DNA from: CAZEJS01 sp964512645
GTDB lineage: Bacteria > Actinomycetota > Geothermincolia > Fen-727 > Anoxymicrobiaceae
Direction: 5' to 3'
Length of the DNA: 56,437 bases
Assembly: GCA_964512645.1 (NCBI GenBank)
Contig: CAZEJS010000019.1
Span: 1-56,437, forward strand
Shown here: piece after piece, positions 16,917 through 25,513 of the stretch
Layout of the letters: each line of letters starts with the position of its first letter
How positions within the stretch are numbered: the stretch's first letter is position 1
Translations under genes and position numbers: made by a program
The notes under the pieces: model-generated
The model's input: only the letters and a program-made list of their open reading frames with translations
Databases searched by the model: none
Told to the model about the DNA's origin: nothing

Positions 16917-18034
16917 CGGTGGCATTCGGTGACCAGTACTCGCGGTGGAGGGTCGATAGGGAGAAGGTTCCGGCGGCGTGCGGCCTGACGGGTTTCATCT
17001 GCGAAGACGGCGAGCGCGTTCCCGGCGACGCGGTCATAGAGTCGATGCGCGTCATGCACGACCGCGGGAACGGACTGGGCGGGGGTTTCGCGGGCTACGG
17101 GATATATCCCGAGCACGCCGACCTGTACGCGGTGCATATCATGTTCGAGGGAAAAGAGGGGAAGGCCGCCTGCGAGGACACGCTCGAGGAGAGCCTGGAA
17201 ATCGCCGCCGGAGAAGAGATCCCCACCGCGGGGGGCACCCCGATAGCGGACCCGCCGCTTCTCTGGAGGTATTTCGCGCTCCCCCGAAAGGAGAAGCTCT
17301 CCGAATCAGGGCTGGACGAACAGGACTTCATGGTCAGGCTGGTAATGGACATCAACATCCGCGTTCCCGGCGCGTTCGTGTTCTCCTGCGGGAAAAACAT
17401 GGGCGTCTTCAAGGCGGTCGGTTTCGCGGAGGACGTAGGGGAGTTCTTCCGGCTGCCCGAGTACCTGGGCCATACCTGGATAGGGCACGCGCGGTTTCCG
17501 ACGAACACGCCCGGGTGGTGGGGCGGGGCCCACCCGTTCAGCATCCTCGACTGGGCCGTGGTCCACAACGGGGAGATCTCATCGTACGGGATCAACAAGC
17601 GCTACCTCGAGATGTTCGGGTACGAGTGCACACTGCTCACCGATACCGAGGTCGTGGCCTACCTGTTCGACCTCCTTGTCCGCAAGCACCGGCTGCCGCT
17701 GGAGGTGGCGTGCAAGGTGCTGGCGGCGCCTTTCTGGAAGGATATCGACGCGGTGGGCGACCCCGGGGAGAAGGAGCTGCTCGAGTCGCTGCGTATCGTG
17801 TACGGAAGCGCCCTGATGAACGGCCCGTTTGCGGTGATTGTGGGTTACTCGCGCGGGATGATGGGCCTCAACGACAGGATAAAACTCAGGCCGCTGGTGG
17901 CCGCCCGGAAGGACGAGGTGCTGTACGTGTCCAGTGAAGAATCGGCTATCCGGCAGATATGCCCGCGACCGGACCGGGTCTGGGCGCCGAACGCGGGACA
18001 GCCGGTGATAGGCCGGTTGAGGGGTGATGCCTGA
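16913..18034 (+). CDS. glutamate synthase amidotransferase subunit (class II GATase)
   Basis: 373 aa counting from GTG 16913, whose codon overlaps the preceding stop in GTGA; GTG 16919 is equally possible by spacing to AAGGA. The catalytic Cys (ACGLTGF) lies at residue 23, so a short propeptide must be removed, as in large-subunit GltB. Other marks are HARFPTNTPGWWGG, VVHNGEISSYG and a late ALMNGPFAVIVG strand. It should release ammonia from glutamine and pass it to the FMN subunit encoded next. It is a stand-alone version of the N-terminal domain of GltB, and its stop overlaps the following ATG (ATGA). Confidence 0.9.
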   Translation: MTVAFGDQYSRWRVDREKVPAACGLTGFICEDGERVPGDAVIESMRVMHDRGNGLGGGFAGYGIYPEHADLYAVHIMFEGKEGKAACEDTLEESLEIAAGEEIPTAGGTPIADPPLLWRYFALPRKEKLSESGLDEQDFMVRLVMDINIRVPGAFVFSCGKNMGVFKAVGFAEDVGEFFRLPEYLGHTWIGHARFPTNTPGWWGGAHPFSILDWAVVHNGEISSYGINKRYLEMFGYECTLLTDTEVVAYLFDLLVRKHRLPLEVACKVLAAPFWKDIDAVGDPGEKELLESLRIVYGSALMNGPFAVIVGYSRGMMGLNDRIKLRPLVAARKDEVLYVSSEESAIRQICPRPDRVWAPNAGQPVIGRLRGDA

Positions 18035-19536
18035 TGGCCGGAGACATGCTGACAAGCGAATTCCTGGTCAACGTGGACCACGAGCGCTGCCGCAGGTGCA
18101 AGAGATGCATCCTCAACTGCGGTTTCGGCGTTTTCGACTTCCAGAGCATGACCACCGCGGAGTCGTCGAAGTGTGTCGCCTGCCACAGGTGCGTGGTTTT
18201 CTGCCCCGAGGAAGCGATCACGGTCACCAGGAATCCGCTCGCGTTCAAGGACCATTCCTCTTGGGACGTCAACCGGCGCAAGGCGATCTGGAAGCAGGCG
18301 CAGGCTCCGGGCATGATCCTCACCGGGATGGGCAACGACCTGCCCTGGCTCAACGTTTTCGACCACCTGTTGATAGACGCCTGCCAGGTCACGAACCCCT
18401 CGATCGATCCCCTCAGGGAGCCGATGGAACTGAGGACTTACCTGGGACGTAAGCCCGACAGCCTGGAGGTGGTCGGCGAGGACGGCGCCCACAGGCTGGA
18501 AACGCGCGTGGCCGGCAACATCAGGCTGGAAGTGCCGCTGGTTTTCAGCGGGATGTCGTACGGTTCGGTGAGCCTCAACACCCACAGGGCACTGGCGATT
18601 GCCGCTGAGAAGCTCGGCACGGTGATGAACACCGGCGAGGGGGGCCTGCACAAAGAACTCTACCCGTACCGCGACCACATAATCGTGCAGTGCGCCTCCG
18701 GCAGGTTCGGCGTGCATCCCGAATACCTGCAGTCGGGTGTCGCGGTGGAAATCAAGGTTGGACAGGGGGCGAAACCGGGCATCGGGGGACACCTGCCGGG
18801 CGAGAAGATCTGCCAGGAGGTCTCGAGCACGCGCATGATACCTCGAGGGACGGACGCTCTGAGCCCCGCGCCGCACCACGACATTTACTCTATCGAGGAC
18901 TTGAGACAGCTTATCTACGCTCTCAAGGAGGCGACCGGGTACAAGCCGGTATCGGTGAAGATAGCCACGGTGCATAACGTGGCGGCGATCGCCAGCGGCA
19001 TAGCCCGCGCCGGGGCGGACATCATATACCTGGACGGGTTCAAGGGAGGCACCGGGGCCAGCCCCGCAGTGGTGCGCGACCACGTCGGCATACCCCTGGA
19101 GATCGCCCTGGCGGTGGTGGACTCGCAGTTGCGCTCCGAGGGCATAAGGAACCAGGTGTCGATAATCGCCGCCGGCGGGATCAGGTCCAGCGCCGACGCG
19201 GCAAAGGCCATCGCCCTGGGAGCCGACGCAGTGGGCATTGGAACCGCGGCGCTCATCGCGCTGGGCTGCAGGCTCTGCCAGAAGTGTTATACGGGCAACT
19301 GTTCCTGGGGCATAGCGACGCAGAAGCCCGAGCTTTCGGGGAGGCTTGATCCCGACTGGGGCGCCGAGCGCCTGGTGAACCTGGTCAACTCCTGGAGCCT
19401 CGAGCTGAAAGAAGTCCTTGGCGCCCTCGGTGTCAATGCCGTGGAGTCCCTGAGGGGAAACAGGGAGAGGTTGCGCTCTCTGGGGCTCGACGAGCAAACG
19501 ACGCGCATACTCGACGTGAAGCCCGCGGGAAGGTAG
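18034..19536 (+). CDS. gltB: glutamate synthase FMN/Fe-S central subunit
   Basis: 500 aa. An N-terminal two-cluster ferredoxin (CRRCKRCILNC and CVACHRCVVFCP, residues 10-65) precedes the FMN barrel of the Glu_synthase family. Barrel marks include SGMSYGSVS, NTGEGGL, DIIYLDGFKGGTGASP and the 3Fe-4S loop GCRLCQKCYTGNCSWG. This split, ferredoxin-bearing architecture is known from archaea and anaerobic bacteria. It forms glutamate from 2-oxoglutarate and ammonia. The ATG overlaps the preceding stop; the GXGXG subunit starts four bases after its stop. Confidence 0.93.
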   Translation: MAGDMLTSEFLVNVDHERCRRCKRCILNCGFGVFDFQSMTTAESSKCVACHRCVVFCPEEAITVTRNPLAFKDHSSWDVNRRKAIWKQAQAPGMILTGMGNDLPWLNVFDHLLIDACQVTNPSIDPLREPMELRTYLGRKPDSLEVVGEDGAHRLETRVAGNIRLEVPLVFSGMSYGSVSLNTHRALAIAAEKLGTVMNTGEGGLHKELYPYRDHIIVQCASGRFGVHPEYLQSGVAVEIKVGQGAKPGIGGHLPGEKICQEVSSTRMIPRGTDALSPAPHHDIYSIEDLRQLIYALKEATGYKPVSVKIATVHNVAAIASGIARAGADIIYLDGFKGGTGASPAVVRDHVGIPLEIALAVVDSQLRSEGIRNQVSIIAAGGIRSSADAAKAIALGADAVGIGTAALIALGCRLCQKCYTGNCSWGIATQKPELSGRLDPDWGAERLVNLVNSWSLELKEVLGALGVNAVESLRGNRERLRSLGLDEQTTRILDVKPAGR

Positions 19537-19540
19537 GGAA

Positions 19541-20290
19541 ATGGCAATCGACGAAAGGATCGTTGACGCTACCGGGGTCTATTACAGGGAGTTGAACGAG
19601 AACGTTCGCCGCATGGTCGCCGACGGGGCCGGGAAGATCCTGCTCAACGGGGTCAACGGGCAGCGGTATATCGCGGACGGCCTGCGGGGCGACCTGGAGA
19701 TAGTCGTCAACGGGGTGCCCGGCAACGACCTCGCGGTGTTCATGGACGGACCCACCGTCATTGTGAACGATAACGCTCAGGACGGCGTCGGCAACACGAT
19801 GAACCGTGGAAAGGTCGTTGTAAGGGGCAGCGCGGGCGACGTGATCGGTTACGGCATGCGTGGGGGCAAGGTGTTCGTGGCCGGAGACATCGGCTACCGG
19901 GCGGGCATCCATATGAAATCCTTCAACGACCAGGTGCCGGTGATTGTCGCCGGTGGGCGGGCCGGCGACTTTCTCGGCGAATATATGGCCGGGGGAGTGC
20001 TGGTCCTCCTCGGCTTGAACGGAGACGGCGAGGCGCCTCTGGTCGGCGGCTACGTCGGAACCGGCATGCACGGGGGTACGATATACCTGCGCGGGGAGTT
20101 CGACGACAGCCAGCTGGGCGAAGAGGTGAGGCGGTTCGAACTGGACGACGACGACCGCGGTCTGCTCTCGGAACTTCTCGAGGAGTTCGCGGCGGACACG
20201 GGCTGTGATGTCAGTCAGGTGAGCGTGGAGGAGTTCAAAAAGCTGCAGCCGTCCTCACACCGTCCGTACGGCAACCTGTATACGTATTGA
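19541..20290 (+). CDS. glutamate synthase GXGXG-domain subunit
   Basis: 249 aa forming the right-handed beta-helix of the C-terminal GltB domain. The repeated GNxxxG/GGKxxVxG strands are visible (NDNAQDGVGNTMNRGKVVV, GGKVFVAGDIGYRAG, GGYVGTGMHGG). In intact GltB this domain packs against the FMN domain and gives structural support. ATG at 19541 has AAGGTAGGG upstream. It completes the three-gene split glutamate synthase. Confidence 0.92.
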   Translation: MAIDERIVDATGVYYRELNENVRRMVADGAGKILLNGVNGQRYIADGLRGDLEIVVNGVPGNDLAVFMDGPTVIVNDNAQDGVGNTMNRGKVVVRGSAGDVIGYGMRGGKVFVAGDIGYRAGIHMKSFNDQVPVIVAGGRAGDFLGEYMAGGVLVLLGLNGDGEAPLVGGYVGTGMHGGTIYLRGEFDDSQLGEEVRRFELDDDDRGLLSELLEEFAADTGCDVSQVSVEEFKKLQPSSHRPYGNLYTY

Positions 20291-20375
20291 CGAGCCGCCG
20301 CCGGCGCGACGAAGGGTCCGCCGGTCGAATATACAGACGATAAGTCTTTGCGGGTTCCGGGAACGGGAGATGGAG

Positions 20376-21050
20376 ATGCCGGGAAAACCGAAGCTGTCGC
20401 CGTCGGTTCTGAACGCCGACTTCGCCGATTTGGGCGGGGCGGTCAGGGCTGTCGAGCCGTACTCGGATTTCATCCACCTTGACGTCATGGACGGCCATTT
20501 CGTCCCGAATATAACGTTCGGCCCGGTGGTGGTGGAAGCGGTCAAGAGGATCACCGGCGTGCCCCTGGACGTGCACCTGATGATCTACAATCCGCCGGAG
20601 TGGGCCGAGACCTTCATCGAGGCCGGAGCCGACCGCCTCTCCTTCCACGTGGGGTCTTGCAGGGACGCCGAAAGCGTGATCAGGGCGATCCGCGGACTGG
20701 GGGCGTCCCCGGGGCTGGCGGTAAGCCCCGAGGTCCCGCTTTTCGAGCTGAAACCGTTCCTGGGGATGGTCGATTTTGTCATCGTGATGTGCGTCTACCC
20801 CGGGTTCGGCGGCCAGAAACTGATGCCCGAAATGCTGAAGAGGGTAGGGGCGATAAGGCGGGACGCCGCCGAACTCGGGGTGGAGGTCGAGATCGAGGTA
20901 GACGGCGGGGTCAAAGCGGAGAATCTTCCGATGGTGCTGTCTTCGGGCGTCGACACCGTGGTGGTCGGCTCTTCGATCTTCTCTTCCGATGACGTGTCGG
21001 CATCCGCGGCCGAGGTCAGGGCCATTCTCGACGCGGCCGGCGGCGGCTGA
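20376..21050 (+). CDS. rpe: ribulose-phosphate 3-epimerase
   Basis: 224 aa, the usual length. It interconverts ribulose-5-phosphate and xylulose-5-phosphate in the pentose phosphate pathway. Family marks are LSPSVLNADFADLG, the metal His-Asp strand HLDVMDGHFVPNITFG, and the DGGV region late in the barrel. ATG 20376 is preferred because GGGAG lies six bases upstream; ATG 20370 is just after that site. Its product line does not connect with glutamate synthase upstream, but it precedes the riboflavin operon, which uses ribulose-5-phosphate. It converges on the next lipoprotein gene. Confidence 0.95.
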   Translation: MPGKPKLSPSVLNADFADLGGAVRAVEPYSDFIHLDVMDGHFVPNITFGPVVVEAVKRITGVPLDVHLMIYNPPEWAETFIEAGADRLSFHVGSCRDAESVIRAIRGLGASPGLAVSPEVPLFELKPFLGMVDFVIVMCVYPGFGGQKLMPEMLKRVGAIRRDAAELGVEVEIEVDGGVKAENLPMVLSSGVDTVVVGSSIFSSDDVSASAAEVRAILDAAGGG

Positions 21051-21053
21051 CGC

Positions 21054-21608
21054 CTACAGTCTTTCCTTCCGCCTGAGCGCCGCGGCCCGGCTTTCGAGTT
21101 CACGGATTTCCGAGGCTACACCGGCCGTCTTCGCGCTGAGTTCCTTGGCCGCGCCCACGAAAGCCACCGGGTCCACGCCGGTCGAACCGGTGGCCGAACC
21201 CCAGGTTTCGATAAACGACCGCAGCAACGCCAATCCCCGGTCGTTGAGGTCCAGTTCCTCGATTCGAACGGCGGCGTATTTACGGTAGCCTTCCACATCC
21301 TTGAGTTTCCGGATGGATGAGTAGCTGTTCCTGGCGGGCGCGCCCGCCGCCTCCAGATCGTCGGCCGCCTTTTTGACCTCGAGGGCGTTTTTTCGGAAGG
21401 ACGCCGCGTCGAAAGCGCCGCCGGCGAAGACCCCCTCGAAGAGGGTCCGGGTGGCCGACTGCAGCCTGTCGGAGGAGGGCTTCATCCTGGACAGCTCCTT
21501 GTCCCCCTGTTCCATGAAAGCCTTTGCGCGCCCCGTGTCGCCGCCGCAACCCGGCAAGCCGACCGCGATGACCAGCGCCAGGGCGATGAGCCACACAACC
21601 CGTTTCAA
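21054..21608 (-). CDS. hypothetical helical lipoprotein
   Basis: 184 aa from TTG 21608, preceded by AGGAGG at six bases. The signal is KRVV, a hydrophobic run and the lipobox GLPGC (Cys about 21). The mature part is almost all helix with heptad-like charge (LEVKKAADDLEAAG, EIRELESRAAALRRKE), suggesting a coiled or bundle-like exported protein. No family is certain. A longer ATG start at 21641 would add a non-signal extension. It has its own promoter with an extended -10. Confidence 0.75.
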   Translation of the reverse strand: MKRVVWLIALALVIAVGLPGCGGDTGRAKAFMEQGDKELSRMKPSSDRLQSATRTLFEGVFAGGAFDAASFRKNALEVKKAADDLEAAGAPARNSYSSIRKLKDVEGYRKYAAVRIEELDLNDRGLALLRSFIETWGSATGSTGVDPVAFVGAAKELSAKTAGVASEIRELESRAAALRRKERL

Positions 21609-21647
21609 GAAGACCTCCTGCTGAGCGCAAGGAACCGGCACGGGGCA

Positions 21648-21656
21648 ATCATACCA
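21648..21656 (-). promoter_or_regulatory. extended -10 promoter for the helical lipoprotein
   Basis: On the reverse strand TGG-TATGAT, about 40 bases before the TTG start at 21608. Confidence 0.45.
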
Positions 21657-21725
21657 GAAGACAGCACGAGTCGATCGTGCTTATTTTTACGATATATCCC
21701 GGCGCGGTCAGATTGACAAGATCGT

Positions 21726-21754
21726 TTGCTACCCCGGGATCGCACGGTTATACT
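21726..21754 (+). promoter_or_regulatory. promoter of the riboflavin operon
   Basis: TTGCTA (21726-21731), 17 bases, TATACT (21749-21754). It places the transcript start just before the FMN riboswitch. Confidence 0.55.
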
Positions 21755-21767
21755 TATAAAAAAATAC

Positions 21768-21877
21768 GGTCTTCGGGACAGGGTGAAATTCCCTACCGGC
21801 GGTACAGCCCGCGAGCTCGAAAGAGCAGACCCGGTGAGATTCCGGGGCCGACGGTTACAGTCCGGACGGGAGAAGAT
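21768..21877 (+). ncRNA. FMN riboswitch (RFN element)
   Basis: The conserved RFN blocks appear in order: ACAGGGTGAAATTCCCTACC, GGCGGT, AGCCCGCGAGC, a GAC-CCGGTGAGATTCCGG arm, GCCGACGGTTACAGTCCGGA. This aptamer binds FMN and shuts down riboflavin genes. The rib operon follows, so feedback control is expected. Confidence 0.95.
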
Positions 21878-21888
21878 GACAACATCGG

Positions 21889-21918
21889 TGCGCCGGCGCT
21901 TCTCCCCGGCGCATTATT
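21889..21918 (+). terminator. attenuator hairpin of the FMN riboswitch
   Basis: TGCGCCGG (21889-21896) pairs with CCGGCGCA (21906-21913) around a 9-base loop, then TTATTT. It lies 12 bases after the aptamer and about 100 bases before ribD, so it likely serves as the intrinsic terminator of the expression platform. Confidence 0.6.
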
Positions 21919-22018
21919 TATCCCCGAAGGCTGCCGCGACATGCAGATGATAGGTCGATTCACTAAAACGTTGGCGGGTGTTGCCAGGCCACAGCCTGCC
22001 TCGCCCGAGGAGGAGGCG

Positions 22019-23113
22019 ATGCTCCGCGCACTCGAGCTCGCGGAGAAGGGCAGGCGGACCGTATCACCAAACCCGGCAGTCGGGGCGGTCGTGGTGAAAG
22101 ACGGGGTGGTGGTCGGCGAGGGGTACCACGAGGTTGCCGGCGGGCCACACGCCGAAGCTGTCGCGCTTGCCGAGGCCGGTCGGCTGGCGCGCGGGGCGGA
22201 GATGTTCGTGACGCTTGAGCCGTGCTCCCATCACGGCAGGACGCCCCCTTGCGCAGGCTCCATCATCGAGGCCGGGTTGAGAAGGGTCGTCATGGCCATG
22301 AGGGACCCCAACCCTCGCGTCTCCGGGGGGGGCGCGCGAATTCTCCGCGAGGCCGGGGTAGAGACCGTTGACGGGCCTTTCGAGGGGATTGCCCGTCGCC
22401 TCAACGAGGCGTATTTGAAATGGGTGACGACCGGGAGGCCGTTCGTGACCCTCAAGACGGCCGTCACCCTGGACGGTAAGGTCGCTACCGCAACGGGAGA
22501 CTCACGCTGGGTGTCCGGCGAGGCTTCTAGGCGGGACGTCCACCAGGAGCGGGCCCGCAGCGATGTGGTGATGGTGGGCCTGGGCACGGTGCTCGCGGAT
22601 GACCCCGAGTTGACCGCCAGGGGTGTGGGGGCTTCCATGCAGCCGCTCCGTGTCATCGTTGACGGAAGGGGCGCCCTGCCTCTGGAGAGCAAAGTGCTGG
22701 ATACCGCCGAGGCGCCGACTGCCGTAGCGGTGGGTTCGGGTGCCGTTCGCGAGAATATTGCGCGGCTGGAGAGCCGTGGGGTGACCGTAATTGTCGCCGG
22801 CGAGGGCTTCGAGGTGGACTTGAAGTCCCTGATGGAGGAACTGGGAAGGCGCCAGCTGACGTCGGTGTACGCCGAGGGGGGCCCCACGCTCGGAGCCTCG
22901 CTCTTCGCCGGGCGGCTGGTGGACAGGATGGTGGCCTATGTCGCGCCCAGAGTCGCGGGAGGCAGGGATGCCCCCGGGCCGGTGGGCGGAGCCGGAGTCG
23001 GCCTGATGCGCGAGGCCGAGGCGCTGGAGATCGATACGGTCAGCGAGATGGGGCCGGACATCAAGATAGTGGCTTATCCGGCCGGGAGGGAAGATTGTTC
23101 ACGGGACTGGTAG
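22019..23113 (+). CDS. ribD: bifunctional riboflavin deaminase/reductase RibD
   Basis: 364 aa, typical. The deaminase half carries NPAVGAVVV, HAEAVAL and EPCSHHGRTPPC (zinc Cys and His with the catalytic Glu). The reductase half has the LKTAVTLDGKVAT and DSRWVSGE motifs and the EGGPTLGASL strand. It catalyses the second and third steps from GTP. ATG 22019 is preferred because GAGGAGGAGG lies just upstream and the length then matches; an in-frame ATG at 21942 would add 26 residues. Confidence 0.95.
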   Translation: MLRALELAEKGRRTVSPNPAVGAVVVKDGVVVGEGYHEVAGGPHAEAVALAEAGRLARGAEMFVTLEPCSHHGRTPPCAGSIIEAGLRRVVMAMRDPNPRVSGGGARILREAGVETVDGPFEGIARRLNEAYLKWVTTGRPFVTLKTAVTLDGKVATATGDSRWVSGEASRRDVHQERARSDVVMVGLGTVLADDPELTARGVGASMQPLRVIVDGRGALPLESKVLDTAEAPTAVAVGSGAVRENIARLESRGVTVIVAGEGFEVDLKSLMEELGRRQLTSVYAEGGPTLGASLFAGRLVDRMVAYVAPRVAGGRDAPGPVGGAGVGLMREAEALEIDTVSEMGPDIKIVAYPAGREDCSRDW

Positions 23114-23733
23114 AGGAGACGGGCAGGGTCGTATCGCTGGACCCCGCAGGCCGCCTCACGCTGGAGGCGTCAACTGTGCTGGAAGAGACGGCGGTGGGAG
23201 ACTCGATCGCTGTTTCCGGTGTATGTCTCACGGTGGTGGAGATGGCGTCGGGCTCGTTCACGGTCGACGTGATGCCCGAGACACTGGCGAGGAGCACGCT
23301 CGGCGCGGTGAAGCGCGGGGACCTGGTGAACCTCGAGCGGGCGGTACCCGCCGGGGGCAGGCTGGGAGGACATATCGTAAACGGGCATATCGACGGTGTG
23401 GGGACCGTCAGGTCGCGGCGCGAACAGGGAAACGCGGTCGTTTTCGAGGTGGGACTGGAAGGGGGCCTGGAAAAGTACATGGCCCCGAAAGGTTCCGTGG
23501 CCGTCGACGGTGTGTCGCTTACGGTGGTCGAGGTCGCTGGAGGCGCGTTCCTTGTTTCGGTGATCCCTCACACGCTGGCAGGAACTACGCTGGAGCGCGC
23601 GAGGCCCGGGACGCCGGTGAACGTCGAGGTCGATGTGCTGGCAAAATACGTGGAAGCTTATCTCGCCCGGTCTGGCGGCGGAGACGGTCTCCGTGGGGCG
23701 CTCGAGCGGGGAGGCTACTTCGAGGGCGAGTAA
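23095..23733 (+). CDS. ribE: riboflavin synthase alpha chain
   Basis: 212 aa made of two repeated lumazine-binding halves. The N-terminus FTGLVEETGRV is diagnostic, with internal repeats SIAVSGVCLTVVE and SVAVDGVSLTVVE. It dismutates two lumazines to riboflavin and pyrimidine. TTG at 23095 has GGGAGGG five bases upstream and overlaps ribD by 19 bases, so translation is coupled. Confidence 0.96.
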   Translation: MFTGLVEETGRVVSLDPAGRLTLEASTVLEETAVGDSIAVSGVCLTVVEMASGSFTVDVMPETLARSTLGAVKRGDLVNLERAVPAGGRLGGHIVNGHIDGVGTVRSRREQGNAVVFEVGLEGGLEKYMAPKGSVAVDGVSLTVVEVAGGAFLVSVIPHTLAGTTLERARPGTPVNVEVDVLAKYVEAYLARSGGGDGLRGALERGGYFEGE

Positions 23734-23746
23734 AGGGAGGTTGAAG

Positions 23747-24967
<1,221 letters not shown>

Positions 24968-24985
24968 AGACCGGGAGGAGACAGC

Positions 24986-25447
24986 ATGGGAACGTTCGAG
25001 GGACGGCTCGTAGCGCGCGACTACAAGTTCGCGATCGTTGTCAGCAGGTTCAACGAGTTCATCAGCAAGAGCCTGCTGTCGGGGGCAATGGACTCGCTCA
25101 AGAGGCACGAGGCCGCCGACGACAACATCGACGTCGCCTGGGTGCCGGGGTCTTTCGAGATCCCGCTGGTAGCGAAGAAACTCGCGGCATCCGGCGACTA
25201 CGACGCGGTGATCTGCCTGGGGGCGGTCATCCGGGGCAACACCCCTCACTTCGATTACGTCGCGGCGGAGGTGTCGAAGGGAGTCGCGAGGGTCGGGCTG
25301 GAAACAGGGGTGCCGGTCGCGTTCGGCATTATAACCGCCGACACGCTCGAGCAGGCTGTTGACAGGGCCGGCGCCAAGGCCGGGAACAAGGGCTGGCAGG
25401 CGGCGCTGACCGCCATCGAGATGGCCAACCTGATCTCGTCGATGTGA
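24986..25447 (+). CDS. ribH: 6,7-dimethyl-8-ribityllumazine synthase
   Basis: 153 aa, normal size. Diagnostic segments are VVSRFNEFISKSLLSGA, WVPGSFEIPL, CLGAVIRGNTPHFDYV with the catalytic His, and FGIITADTLEQA. It condenses the products of the two upstream branches and forms icosahedral or pentameric cages. It ends the riboflavin operon, 18 bases after ribBA. Confidence 0.97.
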   Translation: MGTFEGRLVARDYKFAIVVSRFNEFISKSLLSGAMDSLKRHEAADDNIDVAWVPGSFEIPLVAKKLAASGDYDAVICLGAVIRGNTPHFDYVAAEVSKGVARVGLETGVPVAFGIITADTLEQAVDRAGAKAGNKGWQAALTAIEMANLISSM

Positions 25448-25453
25448 GGAGAA

Positions 25454-25483
25454 TTCACAACGCGGCGCCACAGGGCCTATAAT
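25454..25483 (+). promoter_or_regulatory. promoter for the GAF/HD-GYP gene
   Basis: TTCACA (25454-25459), 18 bases, TATAAT (25478-25483), 30 bases before GTG 25514. Confidence 0.6.
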
Positions 25484-25513
25484 TACTGGTGCGTGGACAG
25501 TGCGAGGTGACCG

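Noticed and set aside
17845..19497. 550-codon reverse frame over the glutamate synthase gene
   Set aside because: Shadow caused by GC-rich third positions; no ribosome site or domain.
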